Below are positions 1 through 9,600 of a stretch of DNA of 64,000 bases, in pieces; the stretch's first letter is position 1; each line of letters begins with the position of its first letter. The notes under the pieces are model-generated. The model did no database searches and had not been told where the DNA came from. It worked only from the letters and a program-made list of their open reading frames with translations. Source of the DNA: Labilithrix sp. (GTDB taxonomy: Bacteria > Myxococcota_A > Polyangia > Polyangiales > Polyangiaceae); NCBI GenBank assembly GCA_019637175.1, contig JAHBWD010000032.1:26743-90742 (forward strand), read 5' to 3'. The position numbers and the translations under genes are program-made.

Positions 1-1391
1 GGCGCGCTCGCGGTTGCGCTCGTAGCGCTCGTAGCGCTCGTAGCGCTCGCCGCGCTCGTAGCGCTCGTAGCGCTCGTAGCGCTCGATCTCGATGAGGACG
101 GCGCGAAGGTCGCGCTCGTCGCGGCGGAGACCACCGGCGTCGCCGTCGTGATCGCCGTCGACGAGCTCGCCGGCGCCGGAGGAGGCTTCGCCGTGAGCGA
201 TCCGAGGGAGAACGCGCCGATCACGATCACCGCGAAGCCGGTCGCCGTCACCCACGGCAGCCAAGGCCTCGACGCGGGGCGGTGCGACTTCGTCATCGTG
301 ACCGGACGCCCGAGGCTTCCGTGCCCCGAGCCCTCGTCGACGGGGGCGACCGGCGGCGGCCGTACGCTCGGCCTCATGGTCGCGCGATCCGAGATCGGAC
401 CGTCGAGCATCTCGCGGGCGCGCGCGCGCGCGTTCGCCGCGGCGAGCGCGTGGTCGACGAGCGCGCGCCGCACCTTGATGGGCTGCGCGAGCGTCTCGCG
501 GAAGAAGGCCGCGACCTCGTCGTGCGTCGCGGGCAAGAGCGATCCCTTGAGCGCGCTTCGAAGCTCCGCCGCCGTCGCGTAGCGGGCGTCCGGATCCTTC
601 TTCAGCGCCTTCATGACGACGTCGCGCAGCTCTGGTCGTACCGACTCCGGCAGGAGATCCGGCGGATCGCTCCCGAGGATCTTGATGAGGCGCGCCGCGT
701 CGTTCGGGCCGTCGAACGGGTAGCGACCCGCGAGCATGTAGTAGGCGACCACGCCGAGCGACCATACGTCGGAGCGCTGATCCACCGCCTCGCCGGAAGC
801 ATGCTGAGGCGACATGTACGGCACGCGGCCCTTCATCACGCCGGCTTCCGTCTCCGGCGTCATTCGCTCGGTCGCCTTCGCGACGCCGAAGTCGATGACG
901 CGCGCGCGCCCGTGCTCGTCGACGAGGATGTTGGGAGGGGAGACGTCGCGATGCACGATGCCGAGGCTCTGCCCGTCGGGGCCGACGAGCTCGTGCGCGG
1001 CGTGGAGACCGGCGGCGGCGTCGGCGATGATGCGCGCGACGATCGCCGCGGGGACGGTGAGATCGTGCGCGGCGAGGACGCGGCAGAGCGTGTCGAGCGA
1101 ATCACCCTCGACGTACTCGAGGACGAGGTACGGCGTGTCCCAGACCTGCCCGACCTCGAGCGTCGTCGCGACGTTCGGGTGGTTGATCGCCGTCGCGATG
1201 CGCGCCTCGTCGACGAGCATCGATCGGACGCCGTCGTCGGCGCCGAGGCTCGCGAGGATCGTCTTGACCGCGACCAAGAGCTCCTCGCCCTGGCTGTTGT
1301 GCGTGCGCGCGAGCCAGACCGTCGCCATTCCGCCCTGCCCGATCTTGCAGAGCAGCTCGTAGCGGTCGAGGCGGAACCCCGGCTCGAGCAT
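1..1391 (-). CDS. Ser/Thr protein kinase with C-terminal membrane segment (3' end off the left edge)
   Basis: Eukaryote-like protein kinase, read from ATG at 1391 towards the left edge with no stop in the window. Residues 1-270 carry the kinase fold: glycine loop GQGGMA (about 19-24), VAVK lysine (about 43), HRDVSPPN catalytic loop (about 145), DFG (about 167) and a SPQHASGE segment replacing APE. An Arg/Pro linker leads to one hydrophobic segment near residues 360-385, so the protein is probably a single-pass membrane kinase. The visible C-terminus is low complexity, repeated Ser-Ala-Thr coded by 9-bp units near positions 16-85. A TATACT box (1428-1433, minus) could be its -10. Target unknown. 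Confidence 0.93.
   Translation of the reverse strand, partial: MLEPGFRLDRYELLCKIGQGGMATVWLARTHNSQGEELLVAVKTILASLGADDGVRSMLVDEARIATAINHPNVATTLEVGQVWDTPYLVLEYVEGDSLDTLCRVLAAHDLTVPAAIVARIIADAAAGLHAAHELVGPDGQSLGIVHRDVSPPNILVDEHGRARVIDFGVAKATERMTPETEAGVMKGRVPYMSPQHASGEAVDQRSDVWSLGVVAYYMLAGRYPFDGPNDAARLIKILGSDPPDLLPESVRPELRDVVMKALKKDPDARYATAAELRSALKGSLLPATHDEVAAFFRETLAQPIKVRRALVDHALAAANARARAREMLDGPISDRATMRPSVRPPPVAPVDEGSGHGSLGRPVTMTKSHRPASRPWLPWVTATGFAVIVIGAFSLGSLTAKPPPAPASSSTAITTATPVVSAATSATFAPSSSRSSATSATSATSAASATSATSATSATASA
16..85. repeat. Tandem 9-bp repeat coding Ser-Ala-Thr
   Basis: The unit cgtagcgct recurs about seven times, with one interrupted unit. In the kinase frame on the minus strand it reads Ser-Ala-Thr repeats in the extracytoplasmic tail. 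It is a coding minisatellite and a likely site of length variation. Confidence 0.8.
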
Positions 1392-1519
1392 CGGTGCGGG
1401 GGGCGGTAGCGAGGGCACGCTTCCCGCAGTATATCGCGCCCCGCGTCGCTCGACGGGGCGGAGGCGGCCACCCGTTCGGATGACGACGTTCCTTTTGCTT
1501 TCGACGTGATGGGGCGGGC

Positions 1520-2110
1520 CTACATCGGGGCCGAAGGCGCTCCGGCCGCACGCGCGACGTAGTCGAAGCGGTCGTGCCCCCAGAACTGCTCGTCGCCCAC
1601 GAAGAAGGTGGGCGCCCCGAAGACGCCCCGCGCTTCCGCGCGCGCCGTCGCTACGCGCAGGCGATCCTTGATCGCCTGCGCGCCCATCGCTTCGAGCGCG
1701 ACCGTTTCGCTCGTGCCGATGGCGTCGGCGAGGATCGCGGCGACGCTCTCCTTCTTGCCGACGTCGCGCTGCTCGGCCCAGACCGCGCGGAACATCCTGC
1801 CGTGGTAGCGCTCGAACGCCGAGCGCTCGAGCGCGACGTGCGCGGCGCGCAGCGCGTGGAGGCCGTCGACGGGGAACGTGGCGGGCGGAGCGAGCACGAC
1901 GCCTTCGTGCTCCGCGCACCGCGCGAGGTCGCGCGCGATGTACGCGAGCTTGCCGCCCGTGTAGGGCATTCCCTTCGCGAACGTCTCGAGCCCGCGGAGG
2001 TAGATCGGATGATGCGTCACCGCGCACCCGGCGAGCTTGCGCGGCAAGAGCTCGTTGGCGAGGTACGCCCAAGGGCTCGCGTAGTCGAAGTACAGATCGA
2101 CGGGCTTCAT
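1520..2110 (-). CDS. DsbA-family 2-hydroxychromene-2-carboxylate isomerase-like protein
   Basis: 196 aa, thioredoxin-fold protein of the DsbA/kappa-GST type. The N-terminus YFDYASPWAYLA (residues 7-18) matches the 2-hydroxychromene-2-carboxylate isomerase pattern, with Ser12 in the place of the glutathione-activating serine. The C-terminal VFGAPTFFVGDEQFWGHDR is the usual family ending. In naphthalene degradation this enzyme isomerises 2-hydroxychromene-2-carboxylate with glutathione; here the substrate is unknown. It is the last gene of a three-gene operon: its ATG overlaps the stop of the TetR gene by 4 bp (ATGA), implying coupled translation. The operon context suggests detoxification or catabolism of an aromatic or electrophilic compound. 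Confidence 0.88.
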   Translation of the reverse strand: MKPVDLYFDYASPWAYLANELLPRKLAGCAVTHHPIYLRGLETFAKGMPYTGGKLAYIARDLARCAEHEGVVLAPPATFPVDGLHALRAAHVALERSAFERYHGRMFRAVWAEQRDVGKKESVAAILADAIGTSETVALEAMGAQAIKDRLRVATARAEARGVFGAPTFFVGDEQFWGHDRFDYVARAAGAPSAPM

Positions 2111-2808
2111 GACCTTCGTTTCTCCTCTCTTCGCGGCGCGCGCGTCGCGCTCGGCGCGCGGGCGAGCCCGTCGACGAACGGATCGAAGAGCGTGAGGAAG
2201 TAGTCGACCGCGACCTTCGCCGATTTGACCTTGAGCCGGCGCCGAAGGACGAGATCGACGTAGCCGTGCGCGGCGATCCAGACGGCGATCGCGAGATCGC
2301 GCGCGGCGCCTTCGCGGAACACGCCGGCGTCTTGGCCGCGCTCGATCTCGTGGAGCACGGAGGCGAACGCGTCGGCGATCGCGCGCTCGAGGGAAGGGAA
2401 GCGGCCGTCTTCGTTGAGGCGCGGCCCGGCCATGACGCGGTAGTGCGCGGTGCGGTCCATCGCGAACTCGACGTAGGCGGCGCCGAGCCGTCGTAGGCGC
2501 TTGCGCGGCTCGGTCTCCGCGGAGAGCGCCGCCTTGCCGAGGCTCTTCGCGAGGCCGCGATAGCCCTCTTCGGCGACGGCCGCGAGGAGCGCCTCCTTGT
2601 CGGCGAAGTGGCGATAGGCGGCCGCGTGGGTGACGCCCACCGCCGCCGCGACCTCGCGGAGGGTCAGCGCGTCGGGCCCCTCCTTCGCGATGAGGTCGAC
2701 GGCGGCCGTGACGAGGGCACGCGCGAGATCGCCGTGATGGTAGGCGCTCTTCTTCGCCTTCTTCATCGCGTTCGAGACGAGCACGCGCGGGTTCGTGGCG
2801 TCAATCAT
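2107..2808 (-). CDS. TetR/AcrR-family transcriptional regulator
   Basis: 233 aa. The N-terminal helix-turn-helix (about residues 30-80, with LTLREVAAAVGVTHAAAYRHF) is typical of TetR repressors. The C-terminal ligand and dimerisation region is helical and not assignable to a ligand. It lies between the hydrolase (8 bp upstream) and the isomerase (4-bp overlap), so it is co-transcribed with them. Two 19-bp palindromes at 3752-3800 upstream of the first gene are its likely operators, which would make the operon self-repressing and inducible by a substrate of the encoded enzymes. An internal ATG at 2766 is an alternative start; neither start has a clear ribosome site. Confidence 0.93.
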   Translation of the reverse strand: MIDATNPRVLVSNAMKKAKKSAYHHGDLARALVTAAVDLIAKEGPDALTLREVAAAVGVTHAAAYRHFADKEALLAAVAEEGYRGLAKSLGKAALSAETEPRKRLRRLGAAYVEFAMDRTAHYRVMAGPRLNEDGRFPSLERAIADAFASVLHEIERGQDAGVFREGAARDLAIAVWIAAHGYVDLVLRRRLKVKSAKVAVDYFLTLFDPFVDGLARAPSATRAPRREEKRRS

Positions 2809-2815
2809 GCGTCGA

Positions 2816-3733
2816 TCACGCGCCGAAATGGCGGTCGAGGAACGAGGCGGCTTCGCGCCAGAGCGCGGCGTGACGCTCGCGGAAGAAGCCGAAGTGACCG
2901 ACGGCGCCTTCCTGTCTTCCGATCTGCCGGCGCTCGATGGTCGCGTTGACGTAGAGCGCGAGGAGCGCGTCGACCGCGGCCGGCGGCGCGTAGCCGTCGT
3001 CGTCGAAGCCGTAGGCGAGGAGCGGCGCGCGCACGTCGGCGAACGCGCCGCGCCGGGCCACGCCCTCGCGGCCGACGAGATAGCCGGGCGTTCGGCACCA
3101 TCGCGCCCACTCGAGCGCGACGCCGGCCGGGAGATCCTCGCCGACGCCGAGCGATCCCGGGAGGTAGCCGACGGCGCGCGTGACCGTGGGCACGACGCCG
3201 TACCAGAGCGCGGCCATCGCGAGGCGCTGGGGCATGGGCCAGAGCCGATAGTCGCCGCTCTGCGCGCCGACGGTGACGAGCGCGACGATCCGCGCCTTGT
3301 CGGGGACGAGGCCGACGAGCTGCCCGCCCGCGCTGTGCCCTACGACGGCCGCGCGCCCGCCGCCGTACGTCTCCGACGCCCACGCGAGCACCGACGCGAG
3401 ATCGTGCTCGCCCCAATCGTGCATCGTCGGCGCTTGCGTCGATCCGCGCGACGCGCCCATGCCGCGATAGTCGAACGTCACGACCACGTAGCCTCGAGCC
3501 GCGAGCCAGGCCGCGAAGGGCGCGTAGTAGCCGCGCAGCACCCCGGTCGCCGGCGCGATCACGACGACGCGCTTCGATGCGCTCGTCGCCTCGAACACGG
3601 TGACGCCGAGCGATACGCCGTCGTCCGTCTCGACCCTCGTGGGCCGCCCCGCCGGAGGCCTCGGCGGCTCCTCCCGGAACGGCCGGAGATGCCGGTGATA
3701 GAGATACGCCTCGAGCGACGCCGCTTCCTCCAT
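2816..3733 (-). CDS. Alpha/beta hydrolase, first gene of TetR-controlled operon
   Basis: 305 aa from ATG at 3733. This start has a strong AGGAGG site 5 nt upstream. The longer reading from 3808 would run translation through the operator palindromes and is rejected. The nucleophile elbow GHSAGG places Ser at about residue 134, an acid is likely in the FDDDGY segment and His in GAVGHFGFF near the C-terminus. The fold resembles serine aminopeptidase/esterase-type hydrolases. No signal peptide, so cytoplasmic. Neighbours (TetR repressor, glutathione-type isomerase) suggest an inducible small-molecule ester or amide substrate; it is not identifiable from sequence. Confidence 0.9.
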   Translation of the reverse strand: MEEAASLEAYLYHRHLRPFREEPPRPPAGRPTRVETDDGVSLGVTVFEATSASKRVVVIAPATGVLRGYYAPFAAWLAARGYVVVTFDYRGMGASRGSTQAPTMHDWGEHDLASVLAWASETYGGGRAAVVGHSAGGQLVGLVPDKARIVALVTVGAQSGDYRLWPMPQRLAMAALWYGVVPTVTRAVGYLPGSLGVGEDLPAGVALEWARWCRTPGYLVGREGVARRGAFADVRAPLLAYGFDDDGYAPPAAVDALLALYVNATIERRQIGRQEGAVGHFGFFRERHAALWREAASFLDRHFGA

Positions 3734-3751
3734 GCAGGCCTCCTGGGGGCG

Positions 3752-3770
3752 ATGTAACCCGTGGTTACAT
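3752..3770. promoter_or_regulatory. 19-bp perfect palindrome, likely TetR operator 1
   Basis: ATGTAACC-CGT-GGTTACAT: two exact 8-bp arms around a 3-bp centre, 19 bp upstream of the hydrolase ATG at 3733. Size and symmetry fit a TetR dimer site. It would block transcription of the hydrolase-TetR-isomerase operon. Confidence 0.8.
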
Positions 3771-3781
3771 CCGTTCGACAA

Positions 3782-3800
3782 AAGTAACCAATGGTCACAT
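3782..3800. promoter_or_regulatory. 19-bp imperfect palindrome, likely TetR operator 2
   Basis: AAGTAACC-AAT-GGTCACAT matches operator 1 with one changed base in each arm. The centres of the two sites are 30 bp apart, close to three helical turns, so two dimers would sit on the same face of the DNA. The promoter probably lies between or within them. Confidence 0.75.
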
Positions 3801-3850
3801 TTCGTCAAGCCACAATCTCGCTTCGGGTTTTCTCGAGCGCGAAGGCCTCG

Positions 3851-4336
3851 TTACAGGCGCCCCGCGGGGGCCCACTCCCGCTCTGCCGCGACGTGGCCGT
3901 AGCCTGCGCCGACGATCGCGCCGTAGAGGACGTGGATCGCGAAGAAGGCGAGGACGCCGGCCACGCCCGCGTTGGCGAAGTAGGGGCCCGGATCGGGGAT
4001 GACCTTGGGGACGAGAGGGTGAAACTGTGGCGTGAGGCCGACGAGCATGCCGATGAGGGCCGCGTGGATCACGCCGAGGATCATCCCGGTGCTCGCGCCG
4101 CCGTGATCCCACACGCGCTCGAAGAGCCAGCCGTACAGCAGACCGAACGCGCCGCCGACGGCGAGGTGGATGCCGAGGCCGACGAGGAACGCGGGCGTGC
4201 CGGGAGGCGAGCCGGTGAGCGTCCCGAGCAAGAGCTCGAGCTGAATCGGGAGGCCGAGCGCGCGGAGCACCGCGGACGCCGCGCTGATCGCCGCTGCGCC
4301 GAGGACTCCGAAACCGAGGGCACGTCCCGTTCTCAT
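3851..4336 (-). CDS. Small integral membrane protein, function unknown
   Basis: 161 aa with about four hydrophobic segments (near residues 7-27, 48-72, 82-102 and 122-145) and a short charged C-terminus. The ATG at 4336 has a GGAGG site 6 nt upstream, so the gene is very likely real. It stands alone between the TetR operon promoter and the histidine kinase, all on the minus strand. I do not recognise a family and assign no function. Confidence 0.75.
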   Translation of the reverse strand: MRTGRALGFGVLGAAAISAASAVLRALGLPIQLELLLGTLTGSPPGTPAFLVGLGIHLAVGGAFGLLYGWLFERVWDHGGASTGMILGVIHAALIGMLVGLTPQFHPLVPKVIPDPGPYFANAGVAGVLAFFAIHVLYGAIVGAGYGHVAAEREWAPAGRL

Positions 4337-4425
4337 GTCGAACCTCCAGGGCTCGACCCGATGCAGCCTTCACGCCAGGGCTGCGCTTCGGCCGCAGCGT
4401 CACCTACGGCGCGAGCGAGGCCGTG

Positions 4426-6600
4426 TCATCGTGCCCCAGTGTGCTCTCTGCCGAACAGATCGGCGATGAGCCTCTCGAGCGCCGGAGGACCGATCGGCTT
4501 GACCAGATGCTCGTCGAACCCCGCCTCGACGCTCCGATCGCGCGCGCCACAGTATCCGGTGATCGCGACGAGCTTGATGTCGCCGAGGCGAGGCAGCGCG
4601 CGGAGCCGGCGCGCGACCTCGAAGCCGTCCATGACCGGCAGACCGAGATCGACGAGCGCCGCTTCGGGTAAGAAGGTCTCCGCGACCGCGAGGGCGGTCG
4701 GGCCGTCGTAGGCGGTCATCACCTCGTGGCCGCTTCGCTCGAGGGCGCGCGCGAGCATCAAGGCCAGGTCTTCGTTGTCGTCGACGACGAGCACGCGCCG
4801 GCCGCCGCGCTTCTTCGGCGCGGCGCCGGTCGCGCGCACCTCGGCCGGCGCGTCGGCGGGCGGCATGAACGCGGGGAGGCGCACGACGAGCTCGCTGCCC
4901 TTGCCGGCGCCGTCGCTCTTCGCGCTCACGGAGCCGCCGTGGGCGACCACGATGCCGCGCACGATCGCGAGCCCGAGGCCGAGCCCGCCCTGGGAGCGAT
5001 CGAGCCGGCGCTCGCCCTGCACGAACGCCTCGAAGAGTCGTGGCATGAGCTCGGGCGCGATGCCCGCGCCCGTGTCGCGCACCGAGAGGACGACGTCGGC
5101 GCCCTCGCGCCGCGCGCGCATCTCGACCCTGCCGCCGATCGGCGTGAACTTGGCCGCGTTCGTGAGCAGGTTCGCCACGACCTGCGCGAGCCGCGCGGGA
5201 TCGCCGTCGACCGCGAGGCCCGCCGCGGGGACATCGACGACGAGCGCGTGCCCGCGGCGATCGAGCAGCGGGCTCGCGAGCTCGACGCCGTTGCCGACGA
5301 CGACGGCGAGCTCGATCGCCTTGCGCCGGAGCTCGAGCTTGCCTCGCGTGACGCGCGCGACGTCGAGCATGTCATCGACGAGGCGGCCGAGGTGATCGAC
5401 CTGACGCTCGATCACCGCGCGCTCGAGCGCGGCGTCGTCGCCGAGGTTGCGCATCAGGTGAAGCGCCGTCTTGATCGGCGCGAGCGGGTTGCGCAGCTCG
5501 TGCCCGAGCACGGAGAAGAACTCGTCTTTGGCGCGGCTCGCCGCCTCGGCCTCTTGCCGCGCGGCGCGCTCGCGCTCGAGCAGCGTCGCGCGCTCGGCCT
5601 CGCTCGCGCGCTGATCGGTGATCTCGACGACGCAGCAGCCCACCTGCGTGTCGCCTGCGACGACCGGGTAGAAGCTCACGAGGAACGTGCGTGGATTGGA
5701 GGCACGCCCGTCGCTCATCTCGATGACTTCGGAGGGCTCGCCGCTCGCGAGCACCTCGGCGATGAGCCGCTCGCCGACGGCGGCGAGGTCGGGGCGCGCG
5801 CTCACCTCGCTGGGGCGCCGGCCGATGACCTCCGCGGAGGTTCGCCCGTTGACGCGCGCGAGCCAGTCGTTGACGCGCGTGTAGCGGCCCTGCGCGTCGT
5901 AGAACGCGAGGCCGAACGGGGCCGCCGCGAACACGCTGTCGAGGAGGCGCTCGCGCTCGCCTGCCGCGCGCTCGAGCGCCGCGCGCTGCTCCGCGCGCTC
6001 CGCCGCGCCGAGGATGAGGGACGCGAAGTCGGCGATCGTGCCGGCGAGGAGCTGCTCCCACGGCGCCCAGATGCGCGCGCCGTCGCCGACGTGCTCGTGA
6101 CAGACGACGCCGACGAGCCGCCCCGCGAGCCAGATGGGCGCGTCGAGCATCGCGGTGATTCGGTGCGGCGTGAGGTAGCTCGCGTCGAGCTCGTTCGTTC
6201 GGGGATCGAGCCGCGCTTCGTGCGCGGCGATCGTGCGCTCGCTCTCGAGCCCGGCGAAGTAGCGGGGGAAGTCTGCGGACGAGATCGGCGCGGCGGTCGA
6301 GTGCCGCGCCGACGCGGCCTCGAAGAGATCGAGGCACTCGATCCGCGATCGATCCGCGCCGAACCGCCAGACGCTCGCGCGCGCGACGCCGAGCGCCGCC
6401 GCCGACATCTCGGTGAGCTTGCCGAACGCCGCCTCCACGGCGGCGCTTTCGATCGCGCTCGAACGCTGGAGCTCGGCGAACATCTTCCGCACGGGCTCCA
6501 GGATCTCGTCGGCGCTGCGCGCGCCGACGGTCACGGAGGGGGAGAACGAGTGAGGCGGCACGCGCGCGGAGCGTTTGTTCGACCGGCGGGAGGGCGTCAA
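4426..6600 (-). CDS. Hybrid sensor histidine kinase with GAF, PAS and receiver domains
   Basis: Up to 724 aa. Order: GAF-like sensor (about 45-205), PAS (about 215-335), short coiled coil, HisKA with phospho-acceptor His367 in GHELRNPLAP, HATPase (N box NLLTNAAKF, then DTGAGI and GLGLGLAIV), and a C-terminal receiver with VLVVDDNED, Asp651 in VDLGLPVMDG and Lys in HLVKPI. No membrane segment, so it is a soluble sensor; CHEH in the GAF domain is notable. The terminal receiver suggests a phosphorelay or feedback role; no partner regulator lies nearby. The start is uncertain: TTG at 6600 or GTG at 6561 or 6534, none with a good ribosome site. Confidence 0.95.
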   Translation of the reverse strand: MTPSRRSNKRSARVPPHSFSPSVTVGARSADEILEPVRKMFAELQRSSAIESAAVEAAFGKLTEMSAAALGVARASVWRFGADRSRIECLDLFEAASARHSTAAPISSADFPRYFAGLESERTIAAHEARLDPRTNELDASYLTPHRITAMLDAPIWLAGRLVGVVCHEHVGDGARIWAPWEQLLAGTIADFASLILGAAERAEQRAALERAAGERERLLDSVFAAAPFGLAFYDAQGRYTRVNDWLARVNGRTSAEVIGRRPSEVSARPDLAAVGERLIAEVLASGEPSEVIEMSDGRASNPRTFLVSFYPVVAGDTQVGCCVVEITDQRASEAERATLLERERAARQEAEAASRAKDEFFSVLGHELRNPLAPIKTALHLMRNLGDDAALERAVIERQVDHLGRLVDDMLDVARVTRGKLELRRKAIELAVVVGNGVELASPLLDRRGHALVVDVPAAGLAVDGDPARLAQVVANLLTNAAKFTPIGGRVEMRARREGADVVLSVRDTGAGIAPELMPRLFEAFVQGERRLDRSQGGLGLGLAIVRGIVVAHGGSVSAKSDGAGKGSELVVRLPAFMPPADAPAEVRATGAAPKKRGGRRVLVVDDNEDLALMLARALERSGHEVMTAYDGPTALAVAETFLPEAALVDLGLPVMDGFEVARRLRALPRLGDIKLVAITGYCGARDRSVEAGFDEHLVKPIGPPALERLIADLFGREHTGAR

Positions 6601-6672
6601 CGACCGAATGCAGCCGGCGACGTCGTGCGGCCCGCGGCCGCAAGAAGGGCGGTGGCGAAAGGCCGATCAGGA

Positions 6673-6678
6673 TACAAT
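6673..6678 (+). promoter_or_regulatory. -10-like box for the TPR gene
   Basis: TACAAT sits 8 nt upstream of the ATG at 6687, with no ribosome site between. If this is the -10, transcription would start at or next to the ATG (leaderless mRNA). No good -35 is visible. Confidence 0.4.
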
Positions 6679-6686
6679 CGAGCCAG

Positions 6687-9600
6687 ATGCCGTCCGACGG
6701 CAACCGAGCTTCCGAGGGCAGCATCAAGCTGCGCGTCTCCGGGCGCGCGAGCGTCGCCGCCGCGCAGATCGAGGCGCTGCTCGCGCGCCTCGAGTCGGAG
6801 ACCGCGCCCGCCGAGCGCGCGCGCCTCTTCGTCGAGGTCGCTTGCGGGCTCCGCGACGAGCTCGGCGATCGCGCGCAGGCTGTCGACGCGCTCGTCGAGG
6901 CGTGGCGCGCCGATCCGACCCACGAGCCGATCCTCGACGCGCTGGAGCCGCTCGCCCGCGAGGAGCAGCGATGGGCCGAGCTCCTCGAGACGACGCGCGC
7001 GCTCGCCGCCGCGGAGCGGCAGACGCCGCGCGCGATCGCGTACGCCGAGGCGATGGTGCGATGGCTGACGCGCGAGGTGCCGGATCCGGATCTCGCGCGG
7101 CAGTGGCTCGAGCGCATTCGCGCGCTCGACTCGACGCATTGGCAGCTCCACATGCTCCAGGCGGCGATGTCACGCGAGCACGGCGACTTCAAGCGCGAGC
7201 TCGACGAGCTCGATCTCGCGGTGCTCTCGGCGAAGCGCGCCGACGATCGCGCGCGCATCCACCTGATCATGGCGGCCCGCTACGGCGAAGAGCGCACGTT
7301 CAACGTCGCGCAGGCGAAGAAGCACTTCACGGCCGCGCACAAGCTCTTCCCCCGCACGATGGATCCGCTGCGAGGCCTCGAGAACATCGCGACGCGGGAG
7401 AACGACAAGGTCGCTCTCGCCGACGTCCTCCGCAAGCAGGCCGACGCCGACGTCGAGCCCTCCGATCGCGTCGCCATCCTCCTCTGGCTCGCGAAGCTCG
7501 AGGAGCAGGAGTTCCGAAAGCCCGAGCTCGCCGCCAAGACCCTCGAGCGCGTGATCGCGCTCGTGCCCGATCACGCCGTCGCCCTCGACGCGCTCGAGCG
7601 GACGTACACCGCGTCGCGCGCGTGGACCGACCTCACCGGCGTGCTCGAGCGCGCGGCGACCGTCACCGCCGATGCCCAAGTGCGCACGGGGCGCCTCCAG
7701 CGCCTCGGCGCGGTGCTCGAGACGAAGCTCGGCGATCCGCGCGCCGCGGTCGCGACGTACGAGCGTCTCTCGAAGCTCATGCCCGAAGACGAGACCGTCC
7801 TCGGCGAGCTCGCGCGCCTCAGCGAGAAGCTCGGCGACGTGCGGGCGGCGGTGCACTATCGCGAGCGCCTCGCGGACGTCGCGCCCGCGCCCTCGGTGCG
7901 CGCGCGGATGCACGTCATCGCGGGGCAGCTCCTCGTGCCGGTCGACGCGACGTCGGCGCGCGCGCAGTTCGAGCGCGCGGTGTCGGCGGATCCGTCGAAC
8001 ACCTCGGCGTGGAACGCGCTGCTCTGGGACGCGCGCGCGGAGAACGACACGGCGCGCACGGAGCGCTACCTCGAGGAGCGGGCGCAGAAGACCGAAGGCG
8101 CGCGCGCGCGCGCGTCGGCGTTCGTCGAGCTCGCCGAAGCGCGATCGAAGCGGGGCGACGCCGCGGGCGCGCGCGCCGCGTTCGAGCACGCGGCGTCCGC
8201 CGATCCGACGAACGAGGCGGCGGCCGTCGCGCTCGTCACGACGCTCGTCGCCGAAGGGCGCTACGCCGACGCCGATCCGCTCTGCGAGGTGGCGATCTCC
8301 GCCGCCGAGCGCGACAAGGACTTCGATCGCATCGTCGCGCTGCGACGCGCGCAGATGACGGCTTCGGCGGCGTTGGGCAAGCCCGATCGCGCGCTCGCCG
8401 CGGCGCTCGCCGCCTATCAGATCCGCCCGGACGCGATGGAGGTGAAGGAGGCGCTCATCGCGGCCGCCGCGGCCATGCGCGTCGATCCGCAGATCCACAG
8501 CGCGCGCGAGGCGCTCACGCGGATCGCGGACACGCCCGACGGGCTCTCGGTCGAAGGTCGCGCGGGCCTGGCCGACATCCTCGCGGTCACCGGCGACGCC
8601 GATCGCGCCGCCGTCCTGTACGACGACGTCCTCACCGAGTCGCCGGAGCACGATCGCGCGCTCGCAGGCCTCGCGCAGCACCACACGGCGTCGGGCAACA
8701 AGATCGCCGCGCTGAGCCTGAAGCGCCAGCTGGCCGAGGCCGTCGTCGATCCGGCCGAGCGTCTACCGGCGCTGCTCGAGGTCGCCGAGGCGTTCGCCAA
8801 GGCCGGCGCCGACGAGCTCGCCGCGGAGGTTTACGAGCGGGCGCGCGCGCTCTCGCCGCGCGATCTGCCGGTCTTGCACAAGCTCCTCGGGCTCTATCCG
8901 AAGCTCGGCAAGTGGGCGAGCCTGTTCGACGTGCTGCGCTCGATCGCCGACGCCGACGGCGATCCGGCGCGAAAGGCGAAGACGCTCTACACGATGGCGC
9001 AGCTCGCGAAGGAGGAGCTCGCGGATCGCGGCAAGGCGCTCACGCTGTTCGAGAACGCGCTCGACGTCGATCCCTCGCAGCTCGTCGCCTTCGAGAACAT
9101 CGTGCGCATCCTCACGGAGGATCGCGATTGGCTCGGCCTCGAGCAGATGTACAAGCGCATGATCGGTCGCGCGCTGGCCGGGTCCGATACGAAGCTCCAG
9201 CAGGCGCTCTACAAACAGATCGGCCTCGTGTACCGCGACCGCATCCACAATGATGTCCTCGCGATCGAGGCCTACCAGGCCGCGGTGCACCTCGTGCCCG
9301 ACGACGAGCAGGCGCAGACGATCCTCCGCGAGCTGCTCGCGAAGACGGGGCAGGGGCAGGGCGCCGTCGCGATCACCCTCGAGCGCATCCTGCGCGAGCC
9401 CCTCGAGGCGACGCCATACCCCGCGCTCTTCGAGCTCTTGCTCCAGCAAGGGCAGCGCGATCGCGCGCTCTGCGTCGCGTCGGCGATGCGCTTCCTCGGG
9501 ATCAACCACCCGGGCGCGCAGGGGCTGCGAGCGTCGTACCCGCAACCTCCGATCGAGGCGATCGTGCTCGAGCTCGGCGAGGACGGCTATCGCGAGCTGA

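Noticed and set aside
3734..3808. Upstream start for the alpha/beta hydrolase at 3808
   Set aside because: It would translate through the two operator palindromes; ATG 3733 has a strong AGGAGG site.
4726..7068. 780-residue plus-strand reading over the histidine kinase
   Set aside because: It is the antisense of the kinase, with no recognisable motif, and it runs into the start of the TPR gene in another frame.
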